From assembly GCA_026169045.1 (NCBI GenBank), contig JAPFDH010000074.1, positions 1 to 64,000 on the forward strand: a DNA stretch of 64,000 nucleotides. The letters are read 5' to 3'. The translations under genes and the position numbers were made by a program. This document shows positions 42,534-53,861 of this stretch, in pieces. The notes beneath the pieces were generated by a model. The model searched no databases and was not told the DNA's origin. It saw only the letters and a program-made list of their open reading frames with translations. How positions within the stretch are numbered: position 1 is the first letter of the stretch; every line of letters begins with the position of its first letter. The DNA comes from Lachnospiraceae bacterium (GTDB taxonomy: Bacteria; Bacillota; Clostridia; Lachnospirales; Lachnospiraceae).

Positions 42534-43292
42534 TCAGCCTTTCATGCCCTTTAAAAAGCTTCTTCTGTGAATCGGACACATTCCATATGTTCGAATTGCT
42601 TCCATATGGGCAGCACTTCCATAACCTTTATGTTTGGCAAATCCATATTCCGGAAAAATCGTGTCATATTCTCTCATCATCCGATCCCTCGTCACCTTTG
42701 CAATAATGCTTGCAGCTGCGATAGAAATACTCTTGGCATCTCCTTTGATAATCGGCACCTGATGATAGGGCACACCAGGAATGGTTACCGCATCATTTAA
42801 AAGCAGCTGTGGCTGAGGATCCAGCTTTTTAATGGCACAACGCATAGCCTCATAAGTGGCCTGAAGGATATTGATCGCATCAATTTGTTCCGGTCCCACA
42901 ATGCCGACTCCCACACTGACTGCTTTTTCCATGATTTCCTCATACAGTTCTTCCCGTCTGGTTTCCGACAATTGCTTAGAATCATTTACATATAAAATTT
43001 CCAATCCTTTTGGCAGTATCACCGCCGCTGCCACCACAGGTCCGGCCAAAGGTCCTCTGCCAGCTTCATCGATACCGCAAATCCATTGATATTGAGGATA
43101 CTGATTCTCAAAGTACATCATTTTCTGTATCCGCTCTTTTTCCCGATAAAGGGCATCCAATTTTTTTTCATATTTTGCCAACAGCCGTTTCACGCCTGCC
43201 CGCTCATCCTTTTGATATTCCCGAAATAACTGTGCCCATTCTTCCATCGGACATTGTTCCCATTCTTTTGCAATTTCTCCGATTGTTTTCAT
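42534..43292 (-). CDS. rnhB: Ribonuclease HII
   Basis: Cleaves RNA in RNA/DNA hybrids and at single ribonucleotides. A 70-residue N-terminal helical extension, usual in Firmicutes, is followed by the catalytic domain with GIDEAGRGPLAGPVVAAAV (Asp, Glu), LNDAVT-type Asp and AAASIIAKVTRDRMM. The C-terminus is KHKGYGSAAHMEAI/HRRSF. The start at 43292 (MKTIGEIAKEW) follows AGGGG. It lies between the signal peptidase gene and yraN. Confidence 0.95.
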   Translation of the reverse strand: MKTIGEIAKEWEQCPMEEWAQLFREYQKDERAGVKRLLAKYEKKLDALYREKERIQKMMYFENQYPQYQWICGIDEAGRGPLAGPVVAAAVILPKGLEILYVNDSKQLSETRREELYEEIMEKAVSVGVGIVGPEQIDAINILQATYEAMRCAIKKLDPQPQLLLNDAVTIPGVPYHQVPIIKGDAKSISIAAASIIAKVTRDRMMREYDTIFPEYGFAKHKGYGSAAHMEAIRTYGMCPIHRRSFLKGMKG

Positions 43293-43347
43293 CGTTTCCC
43301 CTATGTATTTCCAGCATCTCACTTCTCAGATATGGCTGGTTTTCTAT

Positions 43348-43923
43348 TTACTGATGTTTAATAAAAGTAATATTGTCAAGGGGCCAGAAACGCAGCCATG
43401 CTCTTCCCAGAATCTGACTTCTTTTCACATTTCCAACCTCCGGATCCCGGCTGTCCCGGCTGTAATTCCGATTATCTCCCAAAACAAAGTATTCATCTTC
43501 GCCAAGCGTAATCGGTTCTTCTGCCCGCATCCCTGAAATCATGACTTCCTTACCATAGATATCATCTTCCAGTTTTTCTCCATTGATATAAACATAACCA
43601 TCGATAATCTGTACCGTTTCTCCTGGCAAACCGATAACACGCTTAATATAATGATCCTGTTCGGTCTGGTCAAATACCACTACATCAAAGCGTTCGGGAT
43701 CCCGAAAATGATACGTAAGTTTATCTAAGATCAAATTATCCCCATTTTGCAACAGGGGTTCCATGGACTGACCGGAAACAGTCGTCCTTTGTCCTACAAA
43801 TGTAATAATCAAAAAACAGACAAAAGCCACTACCGCAATGTAAAGAAGTGTTTCTAGCAATTCCCGCCCCACACTTTTTTCTTTCTTTTTCATTTTTTCC
43901 TGGCTTTCCTCCGGTTTCCTCAT
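43348..43923 (-). CDS. lepB: Signal peptidase I (canonical)
   Basis: Membrane serine protease that removes signal peptides of exported proteins. One transmembrane helix (about residues 24-44), then box B SGQSMEPLLQNGDNLILDKL (Ser nucleophile), box C RFDVVVF, box D YIKRVIGLPGETVQIIDG (general-base Lys) and box E GDNRNYSRDSR, all intact. 191 residues. Start and rbgA stop overlap by four bases (ATATGA). It is one of two signal peptidase genes in this string; see 44794. Confidence 0.96.
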   Translation of the reverse strand: MRKPEESQEKMKKKEKSVGRELLETLLYIAVVAFVCFLIITFVGQRTTVSGQSMEPLLQNGDNLILDKLTYHFRDPERFDVVVFDQTEQDHYIKRVIGLPGETVQIIDGYVYINGEKLEDDIYGKEVMISGMRAEEPITLGEDEYFVLGDNRNYSRDSRDPEVGNVKRSQILGRAWLRFWPLDNITFIKHQ

Positions 43924-44768
43924 ATACCATCATCTCCTTCTATGGTGATCTTTCCTAAACGTCCGCTTCTAAAATCTTCTATAAATAATGCTGCCGCCTT
44001 TTCTGTATCATATTCGCCACCTTTTACCAGACAGGAACGGCTCTTTGCAATCAGTTTCAGGCATTCATACAAATCTTCTTCCAATTCTATACCATAGCGT
44101 TTTTCTATTACGCCCTCATATTCCCGTCTGAGAAACTCGATCAGTTTTAAGGCCAGTTCTTCCAGATTTAAAATATCATCTTTAATAGCACCGATATACG
44201 CCAAATGAAGCCCTACCTGCTGATCATCAAATTTTGGCCACAATATTCCCGGTGTATCCAATAATTCCACATTTTTATTCAGCCGGATCCATTGATTTCC
44301 TTTTGTCACACCCGGTTTATTTCCTGTTTTTGCACATGCCTTCCCCGCCAGGGTATTAATAAACGTAGATTTTCCTACATTCGGGATTCCCACTACCATG
44401 GCCCGTATGGGACGGTTTAAAATTCCTCGTTTTCTGTCACGCTCAATCTTAGCTTTGCACGCTTCCTGAATGGCTGCATGAACGGCTTTTATTCCGGCTC
44501 CGGAACGGGAATCCAAACATACTGCCTGATATCCTTTTTCCTGGAAATATGTTTTCCATCCATCATTTTTGCTTTTATCTGCTAAATCCGATTTATTCAA
44601 TACAATTAATCTGGCTTTTTGTTTACCCAATTCATCAATATCCGGATTCCGGCTGGAAATGGGAATTCTTGCATCAACTAACTCAATAACAAGATCCACC
44701 AATTTAATATCTTCTTTCATTGCCCTTTTGGCTTTTGTCATATGGCCTGGATACCATTGAAAATTCAT
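43920..44768 (-). CDS. rbgA: Ribosome-biogenesis GTPase RbgA (YlqF)
   Basis: Circularly permuted GTPase needed late in 50S assembly. G4 (NKSD, about residue 60) comes before G1 (GIPNVGKSTFIN) and G3 (DTPGI), the permuted order. N-terminal MNFQWYPGHMTKAKR is the family hallmark, and the C-terminal ANTAR-like helical domain (about 210-280) binds RNA. The start at 44768 follows GAGGTG; the longer frame to 44840 runs inside the second signal peptidase gene. 282 residues. Flanked by two lepB genes. Confidence 0.95.
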   Translation of the reverse strand: MNFQWYPGHMTKAKRAMKEDIKLVDLVIELVDARIPISSRNPDIDELGKQKARLIVLNKSDLADKSKNDGWKTYFQEKGYQAVCLDSRSGAGIKAVHAAIQEACKAKIERDRKRGILNRPIRAMVVGIPNVGKSTFINTLAGKACAKTGNKPGVTKGNQWIRLNKNVELLDTPGILWPKFDDQQVGLHLAYIGAIKDDILNLEELALKLIEFLRREYEGVIEKRYGIELEEDLYECLKLIAKSRSCLVKGGEYDTEKAAALFIEDFRSGRLGKITIEGDDGI

Positions 44769-44793
44769 TCTTTCACACCTCAATCCAATTATT

Positions 44794-45381
44794 CTATATA
44801 AAACCCATATCGGTAAATGAATGATAATGAAACCATACATCTCCTATGATATCTTCTCTTTTCACATTGCCAATGCTCGCAAAACGGCTGTCTTCGCTGT
44901 TGCTTAAGTTGGCTCCCAAAACAAAATATTCATCTTCTCCCAATGTAATCGGCTCCTGTGCCAGACCCGCCACAGAAATCTCATCCAAATACTGATATTG
45001 TTCTTCGTTCAGAACTGTTCCGTCAATCCAAATTTTTCCGTCTTTTATCTGGATGGTCTCCCCAGGCAAACCAACCACATATTTCACATAAATACGGGAC
45101 GTATCACCTGTCTCACTTTCTTTTTCTTTCTTGGATGAATCATTTTGCCAAAACGCAATCACATCAAAACGGGACGGAGAAAAAAAACAAACAGATACCC
45201 GATTCACCAGTACCATAGAATCCTGGGACACCACAGGTTCCATGGAACGCCCTTCCACTTTTACCTGAAATCCCAGATAGTTCACACAAAACAATGCCGT
45301 CACAGCAATCAATGCAATTTGTGTTACTAACCGCAGCCCTTTTCTACCTTTGCCTTCTTCCTTTTCTTTCCATTGACGCAT
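44794..45381 (-). CDS. Signal peptidase I homologue with degenerate box E
   Basis: A second S26 family gene. The N-terminal helix (about residues 18-36), box B EGRSMEPVVSQDSMVLV (Ser) and box C RFDVIAF are recognisable. Between C and D lies a Ser/Lys/Glu-rich insertion of about 20 residues. Box D reads YVKYVVGLPGETIQIKDG (Lys kept, Arg changed to Tyr) and box E reads GANLSNSEDSR instead of GDNRxxSxDSR. The catalytic Ser-Lys pair appears present, but substrate fit may differ. 195 residues. It ends 25 bases before the rbgA start. Confidence 0.88.
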   Translation of the reverse strand: MRQWKEKEEGKGRKGLRLVTQIALIAVTALFCVNYLGFQVKVEGRSMEPVVSQDSMVLVNRVSVCFFSPSRFDVIAFWQNDSSKKEKESETGDTSRIYVKYVVGLPGETIQIKDGKIWIDGTVLNEEQYQYLDEISVAGLAQEPITLGEDEYFVLGANLSNSEDSRFASIGNVKREDIIGDVWFHYHSFTDMGFI

Positions 45382-45417
45382 TGTAACCTCTCATTCTTAT
45401 TTCAGGATGATAGCAAA

Positions 45418-45451
45418 ACTGGGACAATATACATAACGTATTTGTCCCAGT
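45418..45451 (-). terminator. Terminator after rplS
   Basis: Arms ACTGGGACAA/TTGTCCCAGT with further pairing in a short loop, followed on the minus strand by TTTTGC. It lies between rplS and the signal peptidase string. Confidence 0.8.
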
Positions 45452-45483
45452 CTCCAATACACAGCATACTCCTATGCCATATA

Positions 45484-45831
45484 TTATTTTACTAATTCCT
45501 TAACCTTAGCGCGCTTTCCTACTCTTGTTCTTAAGTAGTTCAGTTTTGCTCTTCTTACTTTACCCTTTCTCACTACTTCGATGCGCTCAACAGCAGGAGA
45601 ATGTACTGGCCATGTCTTCTCAACGCCAACACCATTGGAGTTCTTTCTTACTGTGAATGTTTCACGAACACCGCCGTTCTGTCTCTTTAATACAGTTCCT
45701 TCAAATACCTGAATTCTTTCGCGGTTTCCTTCTTTAATCTTTGCATATACTTTAACAGTATCGCCTACTCTGAATTCTGCTACAGATTCCTTTAACTGTG
45801 CATCTTCAATCTTCTTAATAATTTCATTCAT
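45484..45831 (-). CDS. rplS: 50S ribosomal protein L19
   Basis: Ribosomal protein at the 30S-50S interface. 115 residues with the family core [35 protein letters not shown]..., [22 protein letters not shown] and [27 protein letters not shown] ribosome site precedes the ATG. It has its own promoter, leader and terminator. Confidence 0.98.
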   Translation of the reverse strand: MNEIIKKIEDAQLKESVAEFRVGDTVKVYAKIKEGNRERIQVFEGTVLKRQNGGVRETFTVRKNSNGVGVEKTWPVHSPAVERIEVVRKGKVRRAKLNYLRTRVGKRAKVKELVK

Positions 45832-45854
45832 GTGTGTGACCTCCTTAAAATTTA

Positions 45855-45892
45855 GATGTTCTTAATACAGACTCTTGTAACAGAGGACCATC
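45855..45892 (-). ncRNA. Putative L19 leader (r-protein autoregulation)
   Basis: In the rplS leader (minus strand), outer arms GATGGTC and GAACATC (one mismatch) enclose an inner hairpin CTCT-GTTACA-AGAG. This two-part structure just before the ribosome site resembles the L19 leader motif known from Firmicutes, where L19 represses its own synthesis. Recognised by shape and position; not searched against a covariance model. Confidence 0.55.
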
Positions 45893-45917
45893 CTTTATAA
45901 TTACACAACATGACTTA

Positions 45918-45946
45918 TCATATCATATTTTTTTTCAAAATACAAG
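45918..45946 (-). promoter_or_regulatory. Promoter of rplS
   Basis: TTGTAT (45941-45946), a 17-base spacer and TATGAT (45918-45923) on the minus strand, about 25 bases before the predicted leader structure. Confidence 0.5.
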
Positions 45947-46025
45947 ACCTTATTTCAATTACGTATATTTTTTTCATCCTGTGCAAATACTATTGCTGAA
46001 CAAAAACAGAAGGAGGAGTATTAAT

Positions 46026-46340
46026 ATGTCATGTTTACATTGCTCTGTGGCAAGCTGTATTCATAACAGTGAACACTGCTGCTGCAAAAATGGAATTGTT
46101 GTAGAAGGAACCAATGCCAATACCATTTCAGAAACATGCTGTGCAAGTTTTGACGAACGTCATGGAGAATCATTCAAAAATCAATTTGAGACCCCAAATA
46201 CCAATGCCAAGATCAGCTGTGAAGTATGCAACTGCATTTATAACAAAAATCATCTTTGCGAAGCTGAACGGGTTGATATCTCCGGAAACGGGGCAGCATC
46301 TGCCACCCAGACTGCATGTTCCACATTTCGTCAAAAATAA
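46026..46340 (+). CDS. DUF1540 protein with two cysteine-rich repeats
   Basis: Small protein of 104 residues made of two DUF1540 units. Repeat 1 (about residues 2-47) has CLHCSVASCIHN...CC...CCASF and repeat 2 (about 62-103) has CEVCNCIYN...C...ACSTF. The Cys pattern suggests metal or cluster binding. DUF1540 genes are frequent in clostridia and often sporulation-associated, but no function is known. The start at 46026 (MSCLHC) follows AGGAGG; the frame opens 45 bases upstream. It converges with guaB over a strong terminator. Confidence 0.88.
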   Translation: MSCLHCSVASCIHNSEHCCCKNGIVVEGTNANTISETCCASFDERHGESFKNQFETPNTNAKISCEVCNCIYNKNHLCEAERVDISGNGAASATQTACSTFRQK

Positions 46341-46374
46341 TGTCCACGATCATTATTAAAATACTCTAAAACGT

Positions 46375-46416
46375 AAACAGCCACAACATCCTAAAACAAA
46401 CATGTTGTGGCTGTTT
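46375..46416. terminator. Terminator between DUF1540 gene and guaB
   Basis: Perfect 15-bp inverted repeat AAACAGCCACAACAT/ATGTTGTGGCTGTTT with a 12-base loop and a T-run on the plus strand, serving converging genes. Confidence 0.92.
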
Positions 46417-46436
46417 TTATACATATTTTTTAATCC

Positions 46437-47900
<1,464 letters not shown>

Positions 47901-47931
47901 TCACTTTCCTTTGTATGAATTTATTTCCGAA

Positions 47932-47970
47932 AGTCTAGCACAAAAAAGTATGTCTGTCAAATACTTTTTT
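47932..47970 (-). promoter_or_regulatory. guaB promoter inside an AT-rich dyad
   Basis: Minus-strand TTGACA (47955-47960), a 17-base spacer and TAGACT (47932-47937). The -35 lies in the loop between perfect 10-bp arms AAAAAAGTAT (47942-47951) and ATACTTTTTT (47961-47970). The dyad could be an operator or a weak terminator of the upstream gene. Confidence 0.5.
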
Positions 47971-48050
47971 ATAATGTTGAATTATACCTGATATAACTAC
48001 TAATTATGTTTTAGAACTAATATCACTACTTTATCTGACTATTCTTTTTT

Positions 48051-48557
48051 TTACTGTGCAATCTGTACTTTTCTTGGCGAACAAGCCTTCATTGTTTTTA
48101 AGAATTTTTCACTTGGCTCAATGATATAAAATGTTGTACCATTGGTATCCTCATAAACAATACCATATGTCTTGGCATTCGCTTCTCTGGATGAATAATC
48201 CACCACTTTCGTCTTTTGATTATTTTTGTAAGAATCCAATTCATGACCTGCAATAGGAGCAACTTGTACAACCTTACTCATATCCAAACGGATATCTTTC
48301 TTTCTTCTGGACTTACTGTATATTTTGTCAATCCCAAATTCATTGGAAACAAAAATATACTCATATTCCAAACTAGTATACTGAAAACCAAAAAAAGCTG
48401 CCAGTACCGTAATCAGCAGAAGGATAAAACCCCATTGGGAAAGGGCACATGCTACAAATCCCAAAAAAACAAACATGATCAGGACTACTTTTACCAAAAA
48501 CATGTATGCGGGTGTTTTTCTTTTTACAAGCCACTCTGCATATAGATCTTCATTCAT
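48051..48557 (-). CDS. Small membrane protein, possibly DUF6106 family
   Basis: 168 residues with two adjacent transmembrane helices (about residues 20-40 and 42-62) and a soluble C-terminal domain (about 70-160) of mixed strands: YIFVSNEFGIDKIYSKSRRKKDIRLDMSKVVQVAPI and YGIVYEDTNGTTFYIIEPS. The layout, a two-helix membrane hairpin plus a PH-like cytoplasmic domain, resembles YcxB or DUF6106 proteins; I am not certain which. It is monocistronic between groL and guaB. Role unknown. Confidence 0.65.
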   Translation of the reverse strand: MNEDLYAEWLVKRKTPAYMFLVKVVLIMFVFLGFVACALSQWGFILLLITVLAAFFGFQYTSLEYEYIFVSNEFGIDKIYSKSRRKKDIRLDMSKVVQVAPIAGHELDSYKNNQKTKVVDYSSREANAKTYGIVYEDTNGTTFYIIEPSEKFLKTMKACSPRKVQIAQ

Positions 48558-48681
48558 TTCTCTTCCTCCTCGGTGTCTTTATTACGTACTATTATAGCGT
48601 GAAAGCATTTATTTTAAAAGATATATTTTTATTATTTTTTTCTAAATCTGATTTTAAAATCAACCATTTTTTATCTAATTA

Positions 48682-48748
48682 CAAAAAAAGTCTGGAGAAC
48701 AGAGATTTAAAGCAATACTGCCCCATTTACTCTCTGTTCTTCCAGACT
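48682..48748 (-). terminator. Terminator of the groESL operon
   Basis: Long stem AGTCTGG-AG-AACAGAGA / TCTCTGTT-CT-TCCAGACT, with a loop of about 26 bases, followed on the minus strand by a run of seven T. It lies about 35 bases past the groL stop. Confidence 0.88.
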
Positions 48749-48783
48749 ATCTGGTTCTTATTCTACGAAATGTTCTGATGCGA

Positions 48784-50437
<1,654 letters not shown>

Positions 50438-50459
50438 TAATTTCTATATATGTCAAACA

Positions 50460-50744
50460 TTATTCTACTACTGCCAAAATATCACTCTGTCTTACGATAA
50501 TATATTCTTCGTCGTCCAGCTTTACTTCCGTTCCTGCGTATTTGGAGTAGATTACTTTTGCACCAACGGCAACTTCCATCTTTACTTCCTTACCATCGAT
50601 CACACCACCAGGTCCTACGGCAATTACTTCTGCCTGCTGTGGTTTTTCTTTTGCACTGCCTGGCAATACAATACCAGATTTTGTTGTCTCTTCTGCTTCA
50701 ACCTGCTTCAATACAACTCTGTCTCCTAATGGTACTAACTTCAT
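50460..50744 (-). CDS. groS: Co-chaperonin GroES
   Basis: 10-kDa co-chaperonin, 94 residues: [19 protein letters not shown], the mobile loop [17 protein letters not shown], and the C-terminal [30 protein letters not shown] (in parts). A GGAGG site precedes the ATG at 50744; the frame extends 33 bases further but into the CIRCE region. It lies 50 bases before groL. Confidence 0.98.
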   Translation of the reverse strand: MKLVPLGDRVVLKQVEAEETTKSGIVLPGSAKEKPQQAEVIAVGPGGVIDGKEVKMEVAVGAKVIYSKYAGTEVKLDDEEYIIVRQSDILAVVE

Positions 50745-50766
50745 GAATAATTCCTCCTTTAGACTG

Positions 50767-50793
50767 TTAGCACTCATTTTTGTCGAGTGCTAA
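50767..50793 (-). promoter_or_regulatory. CIRCE operator (HrcA site)
   Basis: Perfect consensus TTAGCACTC-N9-GAGTGCTAA, located 23-49 bases before the groS start and just downstream of the promoter. It indicates heat-shock repression by HrcA, which is not encoded in this window. Confidence 0.98.
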
Positions 50794-50806
50794 TTGAATT
50801 GTCTTT

Positions 50807-50835
50807 ATATTAGCCAATTTGATATCAGATTGCAA
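50807..50835 (-). promoter_or_regulatory. groESL promoter
   Basis: TTGCAA (50830-50835), a 17-base spacer and TAATAT (50807-50812), upstream of CIRCE. The rest of the interval 50836-51073 is AT-rich; I see nothing further in it apart from the AAAGGAG site of the divergent small gene. Confidence 0.55.
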
Positions 50836-51073
50836 CCGTATCAGAACACCCTTTTTCATTTATTATTTCTTTTTTACTCTTTTTTTCTCTATTTTTCTCA
50901 TTTTATCTTGATTTTTATCATTTGCATACATTTAATATAAAATTTACAATTTATTTTATTTTATCCTTTTCTTTTCCTCTCAAACGTATTACAATAGAGA
51001 ATAGTCATACGCATAAATGGATTTGGAATGTCCCTCTCCATTTCAAGAACCGAAACAGGAAAGGAGCTTTACT

Positions 51074-51472
51074 ATGTCAAAAAAAGGATTTGGTAAATTC
51101 TTACTGGGAGCGGCTGTCGTTGGTGCAGCAGCAGCACTGCTTACCTATGTAAAACAATCACGGTCCAAAGAAGATCTCAGAGATGATTTCGATGATTTTG
51201 ATGACGAATTAAATGAGGAGATTTTCGATCACGAGGCAATTTCCAAAGAAACAGCTGACAGACATTATGTCACTATTCCACTTGATCAGACAACAGGGAA
51301 CCCAACGGAATCCTTTGAGGAATCGGATGTTTCTTCTGAGCCTTCTCCCATGTCAGAACAAGCGGCACCGAAGGCATCTTTTACTTCTCAAGTAGAATTG
51401 GATGTAGAAGATATCGAATCCAATACGGATAAGGATATCCATGCGTTTAATTTGGAAGACGAAAATCAATAA
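51074..51472 (+). CDS. Hypothetical acidic protein with N-terminal hydrophobic segment
   Basis: 132 residues from ATG 51074, seven bases after AAAGGAG. A basic-hydrophobic N-terminus (KKGFGKFLLGAAVVGAAAALLTYV, in parts; about residues 3-26) resembles a YtxH-type membrane segment. A long Asp/Glu/Ser-rich tail (about 30-132) lacks predicted order. I cannot assign a family. It is divergent from groS and converges with nfnB over a strong terminator. No sequence sign of transfer. Confidence 0.7.
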   Translation: MSKKGFGKFLLGAAVVGAAAALLTYVKQSRSKEDLRDDFDDFDDELNEEIFDHEAISKETADRHYVTIPLDQTTGNPTESFEESDVSSEPSPMSEQAAPKASFTSQVELDVEDIESNTDKDIHAFNLEDENQ

Positions 51473-51509
51473 GTATTATTATCTGTATTTTTCAGAACTG
51501 ATTCAAGAC

Positions 51510-51545
51510 AACAAAAAAGAGGTGCTTTGCACCTCCTTTTTTGTT
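51510..51545. terminator. Bidirectional terminator
   Basis: Arms AACAAAAAAGAGGTG and GCACCTCCTTTTTTGTT (one bulge) with a 4-base loop, between the converging small gene and nfnB. A and T runs on both sides. Confidence 0.92.
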
Positions 51546-51559
51546 ATCAGCTATATGCT

Positions 51560-52945
51560 TTATTTTTCAGAAAGATACTCATGAATACCACGGGCACCAG
51601 CACGACCGGCTTCCATAGCCAGAATAACCGTAGCAGCTCCTGTCACTGCATCACCACCAGCATAGACTCCTTCTTTTGTTGTCTTACCATTGGTCTCATC
51701 TGCTACAATACACTTCCACTTATTCACTTCCAATCCTTCCGTTGTAGAAGAAATCAGTGGGTTTGGAGATGTTCCCAGAGACATAATAACCGTATCCACA
51801 TCCAGTGTAAATTCGGATCCAGGAATTTCTACAGGGCGTCTTCTGCCAGACGCATCCGGCTCACCCAATTCCATCTTCACACATACAATACCTTTTACCC
51901 ATCCCTTTTCATCCACTAGGATTTCCTTTGGATTTGTCAACAAATTGAAAATAATTCCTTCTTCTTTTGCATGATGTACTTCTTCTACACGGGCAGGAAG
52001 TTCTGCTTCACTTCTTCTATAAATGATATGTGTTTCTCCGCCTAATCTTAAAGCTGTTCTCGCCGCATCCATAGCTACATTTCCGCCACCGACAACTGCC
52101 ACTCTTTTTCCCTTAACGATTGGTGTATCATAATCGTCACGGAATGCCTTCATCAAATTATTTCTGGTCAAAAACTCATTGGCAGAAAATACACCATTGG
52201 CATTTTCACCAGGAATACCCATGAATTTTGGCAAACCGGCTCCGGATCCAATGAATACAGCTGAAAATCCTTCTTCTGAAAGCAACTGATCAATAGTAAC
52301 GGATTTTCCGATTACCACATTACATTCAATTTTTACACCAAGTTTCTTTACATTTTCAATTTCTGTTTTTACAACTGTATCCTTCGGCAGACGGAATTCC
52401 GGAATTCCATACATCAATACACCACCTGGTTCATGAAGTGCTTCAAAGATGGTAACCTCATATCCCATTTTTGCCAAATCGCCTGCACAGGTCAGACCGG
52501 CAGGACCGGAACCGATCACAGCCACTTTCTTCCCATTCATTTTTTCTGCTTTCTTAGGAACAAAACCATTTTCTCTGGACCAGTCTGCCACAAAGCGTTC
52601 CAACTTACCAATGGAAATCGGCTCTCCTTTGACACCTCTGACACATTTTCCTTCACACTGACTTTCCTGCGGACATACACGGCCACAGACAGCTGGTAAT
52701 GCCGATGACAATGCAATTACATTGGCAGCTTCCTCATAATTTCCCTCTTCCACTTTACGTATAAATCCTGGGATATCAATGGATACCGGACATCCGGTCA
52801 CACATCTGGCATTTTTACATTTCAGACAACGGCTTGCCTCTGCTTTTGCCTCTTCTGCATTATATCCAAGACACACTTCTTCAAAATTTGTTGCTCTTAC
52901 CTTTGGATCCTGCTCTCTTACAGGTACTTTTTTCATAACATCCAT
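51560..52945 (-). CDS. nfnB: NfnB / GltA-type NADPH oxidoreductase subunit
   Basis: FAD- and [4Fe-4S]-containing subunit, homologous to the glutamate-synthase small subunit. The N-terminal cluster domain carries CLKCKNARCVTGCPV and CGRVCPQESQCEGKC (about residues 40-105). Two dinucleotide folds follow: GSGPAGLTCAGDLAKMGY and VVGGGNVAMDAARTALRLG. 461 residues. It is often named gltA, but here it is paired with an NfnA-type flavoprotein and no large glutamate synthase subunit is present. So NADH-dependent reduced ferredoxin:NADP oxidoreductase is the better call. Its start shares one base with the nfnA stop. Confidence 0.88.
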   Translation of the reverse strand: MDVMKKVPVREQDPKVRATNFEEVCLGYNAEEAKAEASRCLKCKNARCVTGCPVSIDIPGFIRKVEEGNYEEAANVIALSSALPAVCGRVCPQESQCEGKCVRGVKGEPISIGKLERFVADWSRENGFVPKKAEKMNGKKVAVIGSGPAGLTCAGDLAKMGYEVTIFEALHEPGGVLMYGIPEFRLPKDTVVKTEIENVKKLGVKIECNVVIGKSVTIDQLLSEEGFSAVFIGSGAGLPKFMGIPGENANGVFSANEFLTRNNLMKAFRDDYDTPIVKGKRVAVVGGGNVAMDAARTALRLGGETHIIYRRSEAELPARVEEVHHAKEEGIIFNLLTNPKEILVDEKGWVKGIVCVKMELGEPDASGRRRPVEIPGSEFTLDVDTVIMSLGTSPNPLISSTTEGLEVNKWKCIVADETNGKTTKEGVYAGGDAVTGAATVILAMEAGRAGARGIHEYLSEK

Positions 52946-53835
52946 TATTTGTCACCTCCGCAAAGACCACATCCGCCATGATGGGTATCTCCTTCCTGTT
53001 CAGCCAGAAGCGCTCTTCCTTCTTCTGATTTATACATCTGCTGTCTTTTCATTGCCTCATCAAAATTAATCAGATGACCGTCAAATTCCGGTCCGTCTAC
53101 ACAGGCAAACTTCACTTCATTTCCTACTGTCAGACGGCACGCACCACACATACCCGTACCATCTACCATAATCGGATTCATACTGACAATAGTCGGAATC
53201 TGAAGTTCTTTTGTCATAAGACACACAAACTTCATCATGATCATCGGTCCAATTGCCACACAGACATCATATTTCTTTCCTTCTTTTTCCACCAGGTTTC
53301 TTAATACATCGGTAACCATACCTTTTTGTACATAACTGCCATCATCTGTTGTGATATAAAGATTTCCTGCAACAGCTTTCATCTTATCTTCCAGAATCAA
53401 GTACTCTTTACTCTTTGTTCCAACGATAACATCTGCCTCTATTCCATGCTCATGCATCCATTTTACCTGTGGATATACCGGAGCAGCACCTACGCCGCCT
53501 GCCACGAAAATATACTTCTTTTTCTTTAATTCTTCTATATCTTCATGCACAAACTCCGAAGGACAGCCTAAAGGGCCGACAAAGTCCATAAACGCGTCTC
53601 CCACTTCCAATTTTGCCATTTTTTCTGTGGCAGCTCCTACCGTTTGAAATACAATCGTCACAGACTTCTTTTCCCTGTCATAATCACAAATCGTCAGTGG
53701 AATTCTTTCACCATGTTCGTCCAGTTTAACAATAACAAACTGACCCGGCTGGCAATGCGCAGCAACTCTTGGTGCTTCCACATCCATTAAATAAATTTTT
53801 TCTGCCAGCTTCTCTGCTTTTAGAATCTTATACAT
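52945..53835 (-). CDS. nfnA: NfnA, ferredoxin-NADP reductase-like subunit
   Basis: FAD-binding FNR-fold subunit with a [2Fe-2S] site, of the sulfide dehydrogenase/dihydroorotate-dehydrogenase electron-transfer type. PLTICDYD-type flavin motif, FVAGGVGAAPVYP for nucleotide binding, and the cluster ligands in GMCGACRLTVG...CVDGPEFDGH. The extra Cys at the C-terminus (CGLCG) is a clostridial feature. 296 residues. With nfnB it can form the electron-bifurcating NfnAB complex linking NADH, NADPH and ferredoxin. A GGAGGG ribosome site precedes it. Confidence 0.88.
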   Translation of the reverse strand: MYKILKAEKLAEKIYLMDVEAPRVAAHCQPGQFVIVKLDEHGERIPLTICDYDREKKSVTIVFQTVGAATEKMAKLEVGDAFMDFVGPLGCPSEFVHEDIEELKKKKYIFVAGGVGAAPVYPQVKWMHEHGIEADVIVGTKSKEYLILEDKMKAVAGNLYITTDDGSYVQKGMVTDVLRNLVEKEGKKYDVCVAIGPMIMMKFVCLMTKELQIPTIVSMNPIMVDGTGMCGACRLTVGNEVKFACVDGPEFDGHLINFDEAMKRQQMYKSEEGRALLAEQEGDTHHGGCGLCGGDK

Positions 53836-53861
53836 CGTCGTTCCCTCCTAAACGGTCTATT

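Noticed and set aside
50745-51073. Small RNA or extra small gene in the groS upstream gap.
   Set aside because: Apart from CIRCE and the promoter the sequence is AT-rich without hairpin plus T-run or a frame with a ribosome site.
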